Notes under the pieces: model-generated
Databases searched by the model: none
What the model saw: the letters and a program-made list of their open reading frames with translations, nothing else
Told to the model about the DNA's origin: nothing
Source: Rothia uropygialis
GTDB taxonomy: Bacteria > Actinomycetota > Actinomycetes > Actinomycetales > Micrococcaceae
Length of the DNA: 64,000 nt
Direction of reading: 5' to 3'
NCBI RefSeq assembly: GCF_004137765.1
Contig: NZ_NOIS01000001.1
Coordinates: forward strand, 62,001-126,000
Translations under genes and position numbers: made by a program
Shown here: piece after piece, positions 19,029 to 29,267 of the stretch
Layout of the letters: every line of letters starts with the position of its first letter
Numbering within the stretch: the first letter of the stretch is position 1

Positions 19029-19337
19029 GAGGTGTTTTTCTCCAGGTGTCATTGACCGCCGTGGGCGCGGGCAGCTTTCCTTCGGTGGCGAAGTGGCTGC
19101 AATGGCCTTCAAGCGGGTCGAGGACGGGCGTTCTTTAGTCCAACGGTAATGGAAACAGTGGTCCGGACCGGCTTCTCCGGACGCTGGATGCGCCCAGTAT
19201 GTGATGGATCGGTGCTTGCCAAGGTGGCCAACTTGTTGCAGGATGAGACCTACGTCGCAAATGTTAGCGATAACATCACCCTGGGGGCGACGACGGAGTC
19301 GTTTTCTCCCAACTGAAAGACCACGGAAAGTTTCCAT
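19029..19337. other. Divergent control region of araR and araBDA
   Basis: 309 bases between two divergent genes. Holds one near-perfect operator (19261-19276). A TTGCAG hexamer at 19236-19241, 17-18 bases upstream of A/T-rich sequence overlapping that operator, is a candidate -35 box for araB. No gene is visible. Confidence 0.5.
19261..19276. promoter_or_regulatory. AraR operator upstream of araBDA
   Basis: The sequence ATGTTAGCGATAACAT is a palindrome around central CG with two mismatched positions (G and A flanking CG). It has the form of LacI-family sites and closely resembles the AraR site reported for C. glutamicum ATCC 31831. It lies 62 bases before the araB start and would overlap or follow the araB promoter, as expected for repression. 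Confidence 0.8.
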
Positions 19338-20972
19338 ATGACGCGGGACGACCGGAATGCAAACATCAATGAAACGAGGAAGGCGGCCCGCGTAGCTCTG
19401 GAGAACGGTGATGCTTATTTGGGCATCGAGCTCGGGTCGACCAGGATCAAATCGTGCGCGGTCCTGTCCGACGGGACGACGATCGGCACCGGGATCCACT
19501 TCTGGGAGAGCCACCGTGTCGACGAACACTGGAGCTACGACCTCGACGACGTGTGGGCGGGCGTGGCGGCCAGTTACGCGGACCTTGTCGCCGGATTGAG
19601 AGAGAACTACGCAGTGGCTCCGAGATCATTCAGGGCCCTCGGTGTCTCCGCGATGATGCACGGATACCTGGCTTTCGATTCTCGGGATGAGCTGCTCGTC
19701 CCGTTCCGGACGTGGCGGGACACGACCACGGCGGCCGCCGCCGAGGAACTCACCGACCTCTTCCAGATCAATATTCCCTTGCGGTGGTCCATCGCGCATC
19801 TTCGTCAGGCCGTGCTGGATCGAGAAGACCACGTGAGCCGATTGTCCTTCCTGACGACTCTTTCCGGTTACGTGCACTGGCGACTCACCGGGGAGAAGGT
19901 CGTGGGAATAGGTGACGCTTCTGGCATGTTCCCGATCGATTCTGCGGCCGGTGGTTACGACGAGCGTCTGATCCAACAGTTCAACGCCGCCTTTGGCGGT
20001 GACCTGCCATCCGGGGATCTCAGAACAGTCCTGCCCCGTTGTCTGTGTGCAGGACAGTGCGCGGGCGTGTTGACCGAGGCTGGTGCCCGGCTCCTCGACC
20101 CATCGGGTGAACTGCACGCCGGAATCCCGTTGTGTCCTCCGGAAGGCGATGCCGGTACAGGAATGGTGGCCACCAACGCGGTACGTTCGGCGACCGGAAA
20201 CGTGAGCGTGGGAACCAGTATTTTTGCGATGGTGGTCCTGGACAAGCAACTGTCCGAGGTGCACCACGAAATCGACCTGGTAGCGACCCCCGCGGGCGCC
20301 GACGTCGCCATGGTCCACTGCAATAGTGGCTCATCCGAACTCAGTCAATGGGTCAGCCTCTTCACGCAGGTGGCCAGCGCATTCGGCACTCGCGAGCACA
20401 TCGATCTGGACGAGGCCTACTCGATCATACTGACTGAGGCGTTGAGCGGCGACACCGATGCGGGCGGGCTTCTGAGTTTCAACAATGTTGCCGGTGAACC
20501 GGTTATGGGATTCGAAGAAGGACGCCCCCTGACCGTGCGTTCGTCTGACAGCCGCCTGACGCTGTCGAACTTCATGCGTTCTCAGATCTACGGAATCTTC
20601 GCCCCTCTGGTGATCGGTCTGAACATCCTGAGTGAAGAGAACGTGGCCATGAAGACACTCAGCGCTCATGGAGGCCTCTTCAAGACGGCTGGGGTTGCGC
20701 AACGATTCTTGGCGGCCGCGACTAAGACGCCCGTCGTGGTCTCCGAGGAAGCCAGCGAAGGCGGCGCCTGGGGCATCGCATTGCTCGCAGCTTTTGCGGG
20801 GACCGAGAACGCAGATTCTCTGCCCGACTTTTTGGAACGGCACATATTTGCGTCTTCCGTATCTCGTCGGACCGAGCCGCGAGCCTCGGACGTTGCTGGC
20901 TTCGAGCGATACCTCCAGCGTTACCGCGATGCATCAGATGTGCAAATGGTTGCCGGACGAACCATTCGTTGA
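19338..20972 (+). CDS. araB: FGGY-family ribulokinase
   Basis: Phosphorylates L-ribulose to L-ribulose 5-phosphate with ATP; cytosolic. 544 residues, within the ribulokinase range. Two actin-like FGGY lobes are recognisable: GIELGSTRIKSCAV (phosphate loop) near residue 30, GVSAMMHGYLAFD, the GIGDASGMFPID segment, and LSAHGGLFKTAG near the second lobe. The sequence is unlike E. coli AraB and belongs to the divergent actinobacterial branch, so annotation pipelines may call it xylulokinase or ATPase. First gene of araBDA; araD starts 64 bases after its stop. Its role rests on operon membership. Confidence 0.85.
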   Translation: MTRDDRNANINETRKAARVALENGDAYLGIELGSTRIKSCAVLSDGTTIGTGIHFWESHRVDEHWSYDLDDVWAGVAASYADLVAGLRENYAVAPRSFRALGVSAMMHGYLAFDSRDELLVPFRTWRDTTTAAAAEELTDLFQINIPLRWSIAHLRQAVLDREDHVSRLSFLTTLSGYVHWRLTGEKVVGIGDASGMFPIDSAAGGYDERLIQQFNAAFGGDLPSGDLRTVLPRCLCAGQCAGVLTEAGARLLDPSGELHAGIPLCPPEGDAGTGMVATNAVRSATGNVSVGTSIFAMVVLDKQLSEVHHEIDLVATPAGADVAMVHCNSGSSELSQWVSLFTQVASAFGTREHIDLDEAYSIILTEALSGDTDAGGLLSFNNVAGEPVMGFEEGRPLTVRSSDSRLTLSNFMRSQIYGIFAPLVIGLNILSEENVAMKTLSAHGGLFKTAGVAQRFLAAATKTPVVVSEEASEGGAWGIALLAAFAGTENADSLPDFLERHIFASSVSRRTEPRASDVAGFERYLQRYRDASDVQMVAGRTIR

Positions 20973-21036
20973 GTTCTCCTTCGAGACGATCACCCCCCCC
21001 GAGACCCATGAGATTCGCACGAGGAGCTTGCGACCT

Positions 21037-21795
21037 ATGATTCACCAGCCGAACTTGCCCGTTTCCTCCAACCGAGAAGCCATCGACGAGGCCAAAGAGC
21101 GCGTAGCGCACTTGCACGCTGAATTGCCGCGATGGCGCCTTGTGGTGTGGACCGCCGGAAATGTTTCGGAACGGGTGATCCGGAATCCGGAGGACGGGCC
21201 CGGCCCAGAGGATCTTTTTGTGATCAAGCCGTCCGGGGTTCGCTACGAGGACCTGGCCGCGGACTCAATGGTGGTGTGCGATCTCGACGGCAACCTCGTG
21301 GAAGGCCACCATCGGCCCTCCTCAGATACGGCGGCCCACGCCTATGTCTACCGGCACATGGAGGGAGTAGGCGGGATCGTCCACACGCATTCGACCTACG
21401 CGACGGCTTGGGCCGCAGTAGGCCGCGAAATCCCGTGTGCTCTGACGATGATGGGTGACGAATTCGGTGGATCGATACCCGTTGGACCATTCGCCGTTAT
21501 CGGCGACGATTCCATCGGCCGCGGAATCGTCGAAACTTTGCGGGACAGCAGGTCGCCTGCCGTCCTGATGAAGAATCACGGCCCGTTCACGATAGGTCCC
21601 ACAGCAGAGGCAGCGGTCAAGGCTGCGGTCATGGTCGAAGAGGTGGCCAAGACCATGGCGGTCGCTGGTCAGGTCGGCGAGCCATTGGCTCTGTCCGACG
21701 ACGTCGCCGAGCATTTGTACGACCGTTACCACAATGCCTACGGCCAAAAGACTCCCGATCCCATCCGTTCAAGTCAAGGAGCACCAAAGTCATGA
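21037..21795 (+). CDS. araD: L-ribulose-5-phosphate 4-epimerase
   Basis: Interconverts L-ribulose 5-phosphate and D-xylulose 5-phosphate, linking arabinose to the pentose phosphate pathway. 252 residues, class II aldolase fold with metal-binding histidines in [16 protein letters not shown] and a further conserved segment [12 protein letters not shown]. The substrate-phosphate region [10 protein letters not shown] is present. The ATG at 21037 follows GAGGAG (21021-21026) at ten bases; the frame is open upstream through the end of araB but that is antiparallel-free overlap with no site. Its stop overlaps the araA start by four bases (ATGA, 21792-21795), so the two are coupled. Confidence 0.94.
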   Translation: MIHQPNLPVSSNREAIDEAKERVAHLHAELPRWRLVVWTAGNVSERVIRNPEDGPGPEDLFVIKPSGVRYEDLAADSMVVCDLDGNLVEGHHRPSSDTAAHAYVYRHMEGVGGIVHTHSTYATAWAAVGREIPCALTMMGDEFGGSIPVGPFAVIGDDSIGRGIVETLRDSRSPAVLMKNHGPFTIGPTAEAAVKAAVMVEEVAKTMAVAGQVGEPLALSDDVAEHLYDRYHNAYGQKTPDPIRSSQGAPKS

Positions 21796-23303
21796 TGAAG
21801 AACCCTTTCGCGTCCAAGGAACTGTGGTTTCTGACGGGCAGCCAAGGCCTTTACGGGGAAGAAACCCTGTCCCAAGTGGCACAGCAGTCACAGGCGGTGG
21901 TCGCTGCGCTGAACGAATCCCCCGACCTTCCGGTCAGGGTGGTGTGGAAGCCGGTCCTCACGGATTCCGAATCCATCCTTCAGACGATCCTCGAAGCCGG
22001 TTCCGCACCCAACGTCATCGGAATAGTGGCGTGGATGCATACCTTTTCTCCGGCCAAAATGTGGATCAGGGGTCTCGAGGCCCTCCGTAAGCCGTTATTG
22101 CATTTGCATACCCAGGCGGCCGCGGAATTGCCCTGGCCCACGATCGACATGGACTTCATGAACCTCAACCAGGCGGCCCACGGCGACCGGGAATTCGGAT
22201 ATATCCTCACTCGTATGGGGATTCCCCGGGTGAGTGTGGTCGGACATGTCAGTGAAGAATCCACGACGCGTCGCATCGGAGCGTGGGCACGCGCCGCAGC
22301 CGGATGGAACGAGGCGCAGAACATGAAGATGGTCCGCTTCGGCGACAACATGCGCAATGTCGCTGTCACTGAAGGTGACAAAACCGAGGCCGAGATTCGA
22401 TTCGGCATGTCGATCAACACGTGGTCCGTCAATGAACTCGCCGAGGCCGTGGCGGCCGTTCCTGAGGCGACGGTGGACGGTCTGATCGACGAATACTTGG
22501 GGAAATACGACGTATCTCCCGAGCTGGCGCCCAGCGGTCCATCGCATAGTTCCCTGCGATATGCGGCCCGCCAGGAGTCTGCGATACGCGCGTTCCTGGA
22601 AGCGACAGGAGCATCGGCGTTCACGGATACCTTCGAGGATCTTGGCGAACTTCGCCAGCTGCCGGGATTCGCGGTCCAACGCCTGATGGCCGATGGATAC
22701 GGTTTCGGGGCAGAAGGCGACTGGAAGACCGGTGCCCTCATCAGGATCGCCAAGGTCATGGGGTTCGGGCTTCCGGGCGGGGCAAGCCTCATGGAAGATT
22801 ATTGCTACAACATGGTCGGTGGTGAGGAGAAGATTCTCGGCGCGCACATGTTGGAGGTGTGCCCATCGCTGACGACGTCGAAGCCTTCCGTCGAAGTACA
22901 CCCTCTCGGTATCGGGGACCGCGAGGCTCCCGTACGAATGAAGTTCAATGCGGATTCAGGTCCCGGAGTCGTCGTTGCGATGTCCGACCTTCGGGACCGG
23001 TTCAGGCTCACCGCCAATGTCGTCGATGTCATCCAGCCAGACGAAGAGATGCCGAACTTGCCCGTGGCCAGCGCAGTATGGCAGCCCCAGCCGGACTTCC
23101 CGACGTCGGTCAGCTGCTGGTTGGCCGCCGGTGCGGCCCACCACACGGTGCTTTCGACACAGGTCGACCTGGATGCTTGGCGGGATTTTGCCAAAATCGC
23201 TCAGGTTGAACTCGCGGAGATCGATGAGGGAACTACCGTGAACCGGTTCGAGGAGACTCTTCGGTGGAACTCCGTTTACTACCGCGTGGCCCAAGGGTTC
23301 TGA
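21792..23303 (+). CDS. araA: L-arabinose isomerase
   Basis: Converts L-arabinose to L-ribulose in the cytosol using manganese. 503 residues, the normal length. Clear family segments: [17 protein letters not shown] at the N-terminus, [54 protein letters not shown]-like [12 protein letters not shown] (catalytic Glu region), [20 protein letters not shown] with the second metal Glu and His, and AAHHTVLS near the C-terminus. AAGGAG at 21778-21783 serves the ATG at 21792; another ATG follows directly at 21795. Last gene of araBDA. Confidence 0.97.
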   Translation: MMKNPFASKELWFLTGSQGLYGEETLSQVAQQSQAVVAALNESPDLPVRVVWKPVLTDSESILQTILEAGSAPNVIGIVAWMHTFSPAKMWIRGLEALRKPLLHLHTQAAAELPWPTIDMDFMNLNQAAHGDREFGYILTRMGIPRVSVVGHVSEESTTRRIGAWARAAAGWNEAQNMKMVRFGDNMRNVAVTEGDKTEAEIRFGMSINTWSVNELAEAVAAVPEATVDGLIDEYLGKYDVSPELAPSGPSHSSLRYAARQESAIRAFLEATGASAFTDTFEDLGELRQLPGFAVQRLMADGYGFGAEGDWKTGALIRIAKVMGFGLPGGASLMEDYCYNMVGGEEKILGAHMLEVCPSLTTSKPSVEVHPLGIGDREAPVRMKFNADSGPGVVVAMSDLRDRFRLTANVVDVIQPDEEMPNLPVASAVWQPQPDFPTSVSCWLAAGAAHHTVLSTQVDLDAWRDFAKIAQVELAEIDEGTTVNRFEETLRWNSVYYRVAQGF

Positions 23304-23461
23304 TTCGTCAGTGAGAGGCCGGACAGTGAACCGGCAGGTCCCGCGGTGGCGGAGCCGGTGACGTGCGGTTTGAGGCTTTCTCGCACGGCGTGAGGTCTGT
23401 GCCTGGTGAGTATTTGGTGGCATGACCATCGGATTACCCGGTCATTGCAGCTGGCCCCGCC

Positions 23462-24733
23462 TCAGAAGCCTCCACGCCGTGCCCACGTGGGAACCTTCTC
23501 GGGGCGGACCCCTATCCCGACGATGTAGGCCGGGACAGCCGTTATGGCCGGGAAACGCCTGAGGAGCACCTTGATGAATTTCGGAACGCGGATTTCCATC
23601 CCGTTCAGCACCGGCATGACGATCCTGGCGTGCATCAGCCGTTGCACATTCTGGGTGAGCACCGTGGCCACCAGCCTTCTCCGTCGGACGCGCGCGAGTA
23701 CTCGGTCTCCGTGAACTTGCAGAAGCTTACCCCGGCGGAGCGGCCCGGCGAGAAGTCGGGCCGCGGCCACCGCATCCTGGACCGCGAGGTTGATGCCGAC
23801 CCCACCGACCGGTGACATGGCGTGAGCAGCGTCGCCGATGCACAAGACGCCCGGGGCATGCCACCTTCGCAGACGATCCACGCGCACATCGAGATGCTTG
23901 ACGTCGTCCATCGATTCGATGCTGGAGACGTCTCCCGTGAGATCGGAGAGCAGATCCGCAGCTTCGGCGCGGAAAGCCTCGATGCCCCTTGCGCGGATGC
24001 TGCTGTCGGTTCCCTTGCGGCCCAATTGTGCGACTTGGACGTACCCGCGCCGGGGGATTGCGATCACCGCGTGTCCGTTGTGGGTCCGTGGCAGAAGAGC
24101 CTCCCCGATGTTCCGTTCGGTCGTGATGCGGTACCACCAAATATCGAAACCTACGGGCAACTCTTTGCTGGGCAGTTCGACCGATGCACGGACAACGGAC
24201 CATCGACCGTCACAGGCGACCGTAAGGTCAGCCAGTAGTCGACCCTTGCCTTGCGGCGCCGTGAAGTCGACTCCTATGACGCGTTCTTCTTCGCGGACAG
24301 TTCCCGTGGCCTCGTGCTCGGTGAGCAGGGTGAAGTGCGGCTCGTGCGAGGCAGCTTCGGAAATGAGGTTGAGCAGATCCCATTGCGGGACCATAGCTAT
24401 ATAGGGGTGACGCACGGGCAGTCTCGTGAAGTCCCCCACCACGACGTCGGCACCGTCCTCGGCCGGGACCTTCACGTGGGAGATATGCGACTGGGGGAGG
24501 CGATCGAAACGGTCGAAGAGCCCGAGGTCGTCCAAGAGGGTCAGGGTCGTCGGATGGACCGTGTCGCCTCGGAAATCACGCAGAAAATCCGCGTGTTTTT
24601 CCAACACCGTGACCTCAACGCCTGCGCGGGCCAACAAGAGCCCCAGGACCATGCCTGCCGGGCCTCCGCCGACGATAGCGCACGTTGTTGTGAGTACATG
24701 ACCGTGTGCCGGGTTGGTGGATCTGGTGCTCAT
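23462..24733 (-). CDS. FAD-dependent aromatic-type monooxygenase (PheA/TfdB family)
   Basis: A 423-residue FAD protein. The dinucleotide motif CAIVGGGPAGMVLGLLLARAG is near residue 18, the DG motif LADLTVACDGRWSVVR is mid-protein, and the GD motif APGVLCIGDAAHAMSPVGG is near residue 300; this trio defines the p-hydroxybenzoate hydroxylase/UbiH fold. Substrate unknown. The C-terminus carries a moderately hydrophobic segment (FPAITAVPAYIVGIGV). It starts 21 bases after the end of the P-loop kinase gene upstream on the same strand, so they may be co-transcribed. Confidence 0.88.
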   Translation of the reverse strand: MSTRSTNPAHGHVLTTTCAIVGGGPAGMVLGLLLARAGVEVTVLEKHADFLRDFRGDTVHPTTLTLLDDLGLFDRFDRLPQSHISHVKVPAEDGADVVVGDFTRLPVRHPYIAMVPQWDLLNLISEAASHEPHFTLLTEHEATGTVREEERVIGVDFTAPQGKGRLLADLTVACDGRWSVVRASVELPSKELPVGFDIWWYRITTERNIGEALLPRTHNGHAVIAIPRRGYVQVAQLGRKGTDSSIRARGIEAFRAEAADLLSDLTGDVSSIESMDDVKHLDVRVDRLRRWHAPGVLCIGDAAHAMSPVGGVGINLAVQDAVAAARLLAGPLRRGKLLQVHGDRVLARVRRRRLVATVLTQNVQRLMHARIVMPVLNGMEIRVPKFIKVLLRRFPAITAVPAYIVGIGVRPEKVPTWARRGGF

Positions 24734-24754
24734 GATGAACTGGCTTTCGTAGGG

Positions 24755-25357
24755 TCAGGATTCGCCGGAAAGGGTTGTTTCGTCCGACGAGGTCGCGGCG
24801 AGGGCCTCTGCCAAGCGATTCAATTCTCGGGGGTGATGTAGTACGACCATGGCGGGTGCCACTGGGTCGGCGTCGTACTGAGGGATTTCGGTTTGGGGTT
24901 TGTTCCGAGTCTGCCACCACCACCCGATTATTGAGTCCCGGGTGAACAGCCGCCACAAGGACTCGCGGTTGCCATTGCAGGCTTTCTCCTTGAAGAGCAC
25001 GCGACGCAGCGTCCGTCGGAGTAAACGGCTCAGTGTCACCCGGTGAGGATAGGCGAGATATACGATGAGGTCTGTTCGGGGTAGGAGCACATCTGCGCAT
25101 TCGCTCCCCAAACTTGCCAGAACCCAGCGGTGATGAGCGGCGATGTTTTGGGCCCGTTGCCGCTGTTGGGCTGGACTCCGGTGTGTCCAGGCTCCGTCGC
25201 AGGCCGGTGCCCAGAGGACATGGTCATCAAAGTCGAAAGGTCGTGCGGAGATCGCACAGGCCAGCCGACGCGTCGAGGTGGACTTGCCGCTCCCCGAGAC
25301 GCCCAAGACGAGGATTCGGTCCGCCGTCGAGATACGGTCGGGTGTTATTCGACTCAT
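24755..25357 (-). CDS. P-loop adenylate-kinase-like protein (topology-modulation/FlaR type)
   Basis: A 200-residue nucleotide-binding protein with Walker A GVSGSGKST (19-27). The line ALACAISARPFDFDDHVLW and the segment RTDLIVYLAYPHRVTLSRLL..TLRR recall the DNA topology modulation/FlaR family (small kinases of unknown substrate). AAAGGA upstream of the ATG at 25357 decides the start; a longer upstream frame runs through the tRNA-Ser gene and is spurious. The true function is not known. Confidence 0.75.
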   Translation of the reverse strand: MSRITPDRISTADRILVLGVSGSGKSTSTRRLACAISARPFDFDDHVLWAPACDGAWTHRSPAQQRQRAQNIAAHHRWVLASLGSECADVLLPRTDLIVYLAYPHRVTLSRLLRRTLRRVLFKEKACNGNRESLWRLFTRDSIIGWWWQTRNKPQTEIPQYDADPVAPAMVVLHHPRELNRLAEALAATSSDETTLSGES

Positions 25358-25608
25358 GAGCGATTCCTTTTCGAATGTGGACGTACCCTGGCTTGCCTCA
25401 TGAAACGTAAAAGGCGGCTGAAGGGCCGAGGCTCCGGTGCCGCCAGGACGGTTGTTGGACTCCTCGGCATTTTCTCGAGGTCCTTGCTGCGTCGGAGAGA
25501 GGGCAATGACGACGTTGCTGCGCATCTTGACCTGTACCGAGATCGGTATTCGAACGAGAATGCCCCCGGACCGTTGCATGTGCAACGAACCGAGGGCTCC
25601 TCGTACTG

Positions 25609-25696
25609 CGGAAGCTATGGGATTTGAACCCATGGTACGGGGTTGCCGCACACCGGTTTTCAAGACCGGCTCCTTCGGCCGCTCGGACAAGCTTCC
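25609..25696 (-). tRNA. tRNA-Ser (anticodon UGA)
   Basis: Class II tRNA on the minus strand: acceptor GGAAGCT/AGCTTCC, anticodon stem CCGGT/ACCGG with loop CTTGAAA (UGA), a long variable arm, and T-loop GTTCAAATC. No CCA is encoded. It reads UCA and other UCN codons. A short palindrome at 25572-25587 just downstream could end the transcript. Confidence 0.96.
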
Positions 25697-25744
25697 CTGC
25701 GTCCAGGTTACCCGCCTAGACTGGCGAGCGATTCCATAGCGCGA

Positions 25745-25773
25745 TTGTCAATGGTACAGCCAGTCGCTATGGC
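25745..25773 (+). promoter_or_regulatory. Candidate sigma-70 promoter for quinone oxidoreductase
   Basis: TTGTCA at 25745-25750 and TATGGC at 25768-25773 are separated by 17 bases, 40 bases before the start codon at 25813. This is a good match to a vegetative promoter; activity is inferred. Confidence 0.5.
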
Positions 25774-25812
25774 TTGTCTAAGACTGCAACCCCGTTGGAA
25801 GGCAGGTAGAGG

Positions 25813-26877
25813 ATGAAGGCCGTCGTAGAGAACCAGCACGGTGGACCGGAAGCGCTGCGCATCACCGAAGAGCCGACGCCCGAGGTGGGACCGGACGATG
25901 TGTTGATCGACGTCAGCGGAGCCGGTCTCAACAGGGCCGATACGATGCAGCGGAAGGGCAAATACCCGCCGCCAGAAGGGGCTTCGAACGTTTACGGACT
26001 GGAGATCTCCGGAACCATTGCGCACTTGGGGGACGAGGCCGCCCGGACTTCATTCCTCAAGCAAGGCCAGAATGTTGTGGCGCTCCTGGCCGGGGGCGGA
26101 TATTCGACGCAGGTCGTCGTCAATCATGCGCAAGTCTTGCCGGCACCTGCTGGAATCGACCTTGTCGATGCGGCTGCGTTGCCGGAGGTCGGCGCAACCG
26201 TGTGGTCCAATCTTTTCGGGCCCGGCGGGCTCAACCCGGACGGGCCGGAGCGGAAGGACGGAGAGCAGTCGGTTCTCATCCACGGCGGCACGGGAGGTAT
26301 CGGCGCACACGCGGTTCAGCTGTGTCGTGCACTTGGCTACCACGTGTTCACGACCGTCGGTACCCAGGAGAAGGCCGATTGGGTCACGGAGTTGGCGACC
26401 CGGCAAGAACAAGCCAATCAGCGCAAGACCAAGCCTAAGCGGCTCGGAGAGCTCGTGGTCATCAACTACCGGGACCAGAATTTCGCCGAGGTGATCGAGG
26501 AAAAAACCGAGGGCCAAGGCGTCCGGGCCATCCTCGATGTCGTCGGAGGCGACTACCTCTCGGACAATGTGAAGTCGCTCAGCCTCAACGGTCTGCTGAC
26601 CGTGATTGCGGTTCAGAGCGGTCCCACGGGCGAACTGAATCTGGCCCGATTGATGTCCAAACGCGCCACAGTTCGCGGAACAACTCTGCGCGGTCGTACA
26701 TCTGAGAAGAAGGGCGAGATTCTGCGCAACATGGCCGGCGCGGTGTGGCGGCTGATCGCCGACGGACTGATCGATCCCGCCGTGGAACGTCGATTCGCAT
26801 TCGATGATGTCCAGGCCGCGCACGAGTACTTCGACTCAGGGGAACAGCTGGGCAAGACAGTATTGGTGATGCACTGA
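25813..26877 (+). CDS. NAD(P)H:quinone oxidoreductase, medium-chain zinc-free type
   Basis: Likely reduces quinones or activated alkenes with NADPH in the cytosol (QOR/PIG3 branch). 354 residues. N-terminal GroES-like domain with ISGAGLNRADTMQRKGKYPPPEG typical of this branch, no zinc-ligand cysteines, then the nucleotide fold SVLIHGGTGGIGAHAVQL. About 20 extra residues rich in Lys/Gln (TRQEQANQRKTKPKRLGE) interrupt the Rossmann half. AGGTAGAGG precedes the ATG. It stands alone before cstA, which begins 86 bases later with its own upstream space. Confidence 0.9.
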   Translation: MKAVVENQHGGPEALRITEEPTPEVGPDDVLIDVSGAGLNRADTMQRKGKYPPPEGASNVYGLEISGTIAHLGDEAARTSFLKQGQNVVALLAGGGYSTQVVVNHAQVLPAPAGIDLVDAAALPEVGATVWSNLFGPGGLNPDGPERKDGEQSVLIHGGTGGIGAHAVQLCRALGYHVFTTVGTQEKADWVTELATRQEQANQRKTKPKRLGELVVINYRDQNFAEVIEEKTEGQGVRAILDVVGGDYLSDNVKSLSLNGLLTVIAVQSGPTGELNLARLMSKRATVRGTTLRGRTSEKKGEILRNMAGAVWRLIADGLIDPAVERRFAFDDVQAAHEYFDSGEQLGKTVLVMH

Positions 26878-26963
26878 AATAAATAAATCGTGACGACCGC
26901 CATGTGCCATGATGATTTGAGTCGCAGAAATCGCTCACACTATCGAGGCAATGGAGGCTCACG

Positions 26964-29246
26964 ATGAGTAGTACCGCATCTGCTCACCCGGTCGATCGAC
27001 CCCCTGAATCCGCCGACGGGCGCCCACCCAATCACGTGGATCCTGAGGTCCTGGAAAAGGAGCATTCCAACTGGACCTGGAAGAAAATCCTCGTATGGGT
27101 GCTGATCGCGCTGGTCGGCGGATTCAGCTGGGTCATGGTCGCTTTGGTCCGGGGAGAAACCGTCAACGCCATTTGGTTTGTTTTCGCGGCGGTGTGCAGT
27201 TACTTCATTGCCTACCGCTTTTACTCGAAATACATCGAGAACAAGCTCCTCAAACCGGACGACCGGCGAGCTACCCCCGCTGAGTACAACGAAGACGGCA
27301 AAGACTACATGCCGACTGACCGCCGTGTTCTCTATGGGCACCACTTCGCGGCCATCGCCGGGGCCGGGCCGCTCGTCGGGCCGGTTCTCGCCGCTCAGAT
27401 GGGCTACTTGCCAGGCACGATTTGGATCGTCGCGGGTGTAATCCTGGCCGGCGCCGTGCAGGATTATTTGGTCTTGTTCTTCTCGATGCGACGCGGAGGC
27501 CGTTCACTCGGTCAAATGGCCCGTGACGAGCTCGGCGTCGTCGGCGGCTATGCGGCGATCGTCGCAACCCTGGCCATCATGATCATCATTACTGCCATCT
27601 TGGCGCTCGTCGTGGTGAACGCGTTGGGGGAGTCGCCGTGGGGCGTCTTCTCGGTAGGTATGACCATTCCGATTGCCCTCTTCATGGGCGTATATCTGCG
27701 GTACATCCGACCGGGCAAGGTCATGGAAGTCTCCGTGATCGGATTCGTCTTGCTGCTCGCGGCGATCATCGTGGGTGGTTGGGTCGGACACTCGGAACTG
27801 GGTATCCAGCTTTTCACCCTTGACCGGGTCTCGCTGGCATGGTTCGTGATCATTTACGGTTTCATCGCCGCGGTCCTGCCCGTGTGGTTGCTTCTTGCGC
27901 CGCGTGATTACCTCTCGACTTTCATGAAGGTCGGGACCATCATTCTGCTGGCCGTCGGAATCATCGTGGTACGCCCCGAGATCTCGGTTCCGGCGTTCAG
28001 CGAGTTTGCTTCGCGGTCTGACGGCCCGGTTTTCTCGGGTTCCTTGTTCCCATTCCTGTTTGTGACCATTGCTTGCGGCGCGCTTTCCGGATTCCACGCG
28101 CTGATCGCTTCCGGTACGACGCCGAAGATGGTCGAGAAAGAACGCCAGGCCCGCTTCATCGGTTACGGCGGAATGTGCATGGAATCATTCGTGGCGATCA
28201 TGGCCTTGGTCGCCGCGATCACTGTGGATCGCGGTATCTACTTCGCGATGAACGCCGGCCCAGGTTCGACCGGCGGAACAGTCGAAGGCGCCGCTGCTTT
28301 CGTGAACTCGCTCGGACTCACCGGCGTCGACGTCTCTCCGGAGCAGCTCACGGCGACGGCTCAAGGAGTCGGAGAGAACACGATTGTCTCGCGAACCGGT
28401 GGCGCCCCGACCCTCGCGGTCGGCATGGCCGGAATCATGCATTCCATGATTCCGTCACTCAACCTCATGAGCTTTTGGTACCACTTCGCGATCATGTTCG
28501 AGGCTCTCTTCATCCTCACCGCCGTGGATGCGGGTACACGTGTTTCGCGCTTCATGCTTTCCGACACCCTCGGAAACTTCATACCGAAGTTCCGAGATCC
28601 GCATTGGCGAGTCGGCGCATGGGTCACCACGGCGATCATGGTCGCGGGATGGGGGTCGATTCTGATCCTGGGTGTTACCGACCCATTGGGAGGCATCAAC
28701 ACGTTCTACCCGTTGTTCGGTATCGCCAATCAGCTCCTCGCCGCCGTCGGCTTGGCAGTCTGCTTGGCCATCGCGGCGCAGAAGGGCCGATTCAAATACC
28801 TCTGGATCATCGCTCTGCCGCTTGCCTTCGACGTCGTCGTCACAGTGACCGGCTCGTGGATGAAGATCTTCTCGAGCGATCCGAAGGTTGGCTACTGGTC
28901 CAATTACTCCGCTGCCAAGTCAGCTCTGGACTCGGGCGCCGAGAAATTCGGAACGGCCAAGTCGCCCGCCGAAATCGAGGCCGTCGTCCGGAATACGTTC
29001 GTCCAGGGGACCTTATCGATCCTGTTCGTGGTGCTGACACTGATCGTTGTCATCGCGGCTCTGATCGTGACGATCCGCGCGATGAACGGCCATCGCGGCA
29101 AGGACCACGAGGATCCCTTCGTCGAATCGAAGTTCTACGCTCCAGCCGGGCTCATCCCGACTCCGGCGGAGCGAGCCCTCGAAAAGGAGTGGGCCGAGTA
29201 CGACGCCGGCGCTGACAAGCCCACGGTGGCGGCGACGGAACATTAG
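26964..29246 (+). CDS. cstA: CstA-family carbon starvation/pyruvate transporter
   Basis: A 760-residue membrane protein with about 16-18 hydrophobic segments. CstA/BtsT proteins import pyruvate (and peptides were earlier proposed) with proton coupling. Family signatures: HFAAIAGAGPLVGPVLAAQMGYLPG near residue 130, GAVQDYLVLFFSMRRGGRSLG, SGFHALIASGTTPKM, and DAGTRVSRFML...LG. A polar cytosolic tail contains DPFVESKFYAPAGLIPTPAE. AATGGAGGCTCACG precedes the start. The 68-residue YbdD-type gene follows after 21 bases, the usual partner. Pyruvate as substrate is inferred from the family. Confidence 0.95.
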   Translation: MSSTASAHPVDRPPESADGRPPNHVDPEVLEKEHSNWTWKKILVWVLIALVGGFSWVMVALVRGETVNAIWFVFAAVCSYFIAYRFYSKYIENKLLKPDDRRATPAEYNEDGKDYMPTDRRVLYGHHFAAIAGAGPLVGPVLAAQMGYLPGTIWIVAGVILAGAVQDYLVLFFSMRRGGRSLGQMARDELGVVGGYAAIVATLAIMIIITAILALVVVNALGESPWGVFSVGMTIPIALFMGVYLRYIRPGKVMEVSVIGFVLLLAAIIVGGWVGHSELGIQLFTLDRVSLAWFVIIYGFIAAVLPVWLLLAPRDYLSTFMKVGTIILLAVGIIVVRPEISVPAFSEFASRSDGPVFSGSLFPFLFVTIACGALSGFHALIASGTTPKMVEKERQARFIGYGGMCMESFVAIMALVAAITVDRGIYFAMNAGPGSTGGTVEGAAAFVNSLGLTGVDVSPEQLTATAQGVGENTIVSRTGGAPTLAVGMAGIMHSMIPSLNLMSFWYHFAIMFEALFILTAVDAGTRVSRFMLSDTLGNFIPKFRDPHWRVGAWVTTAIMVAGWGSILILGVTDPLGGINTFYPLFGIANQLLAAVGLAVCLAIAAQKGRFKYLWIIALPLAFDVVVTVTGSWMKIFSSDPKVGYWSNYSAAKSALDSGAEKFGTAKSPAEIEAVVRNTFVQGTLSILFVVLTLIVVIAALIVTIRAMNGHRGKDHEDPFVESKFYAPAGLIPTPAERALEKEWAEYDAGADKPTVAATEH

Positions 29247-29267
29247 TCTCCGTCCGGAGAGGACATC

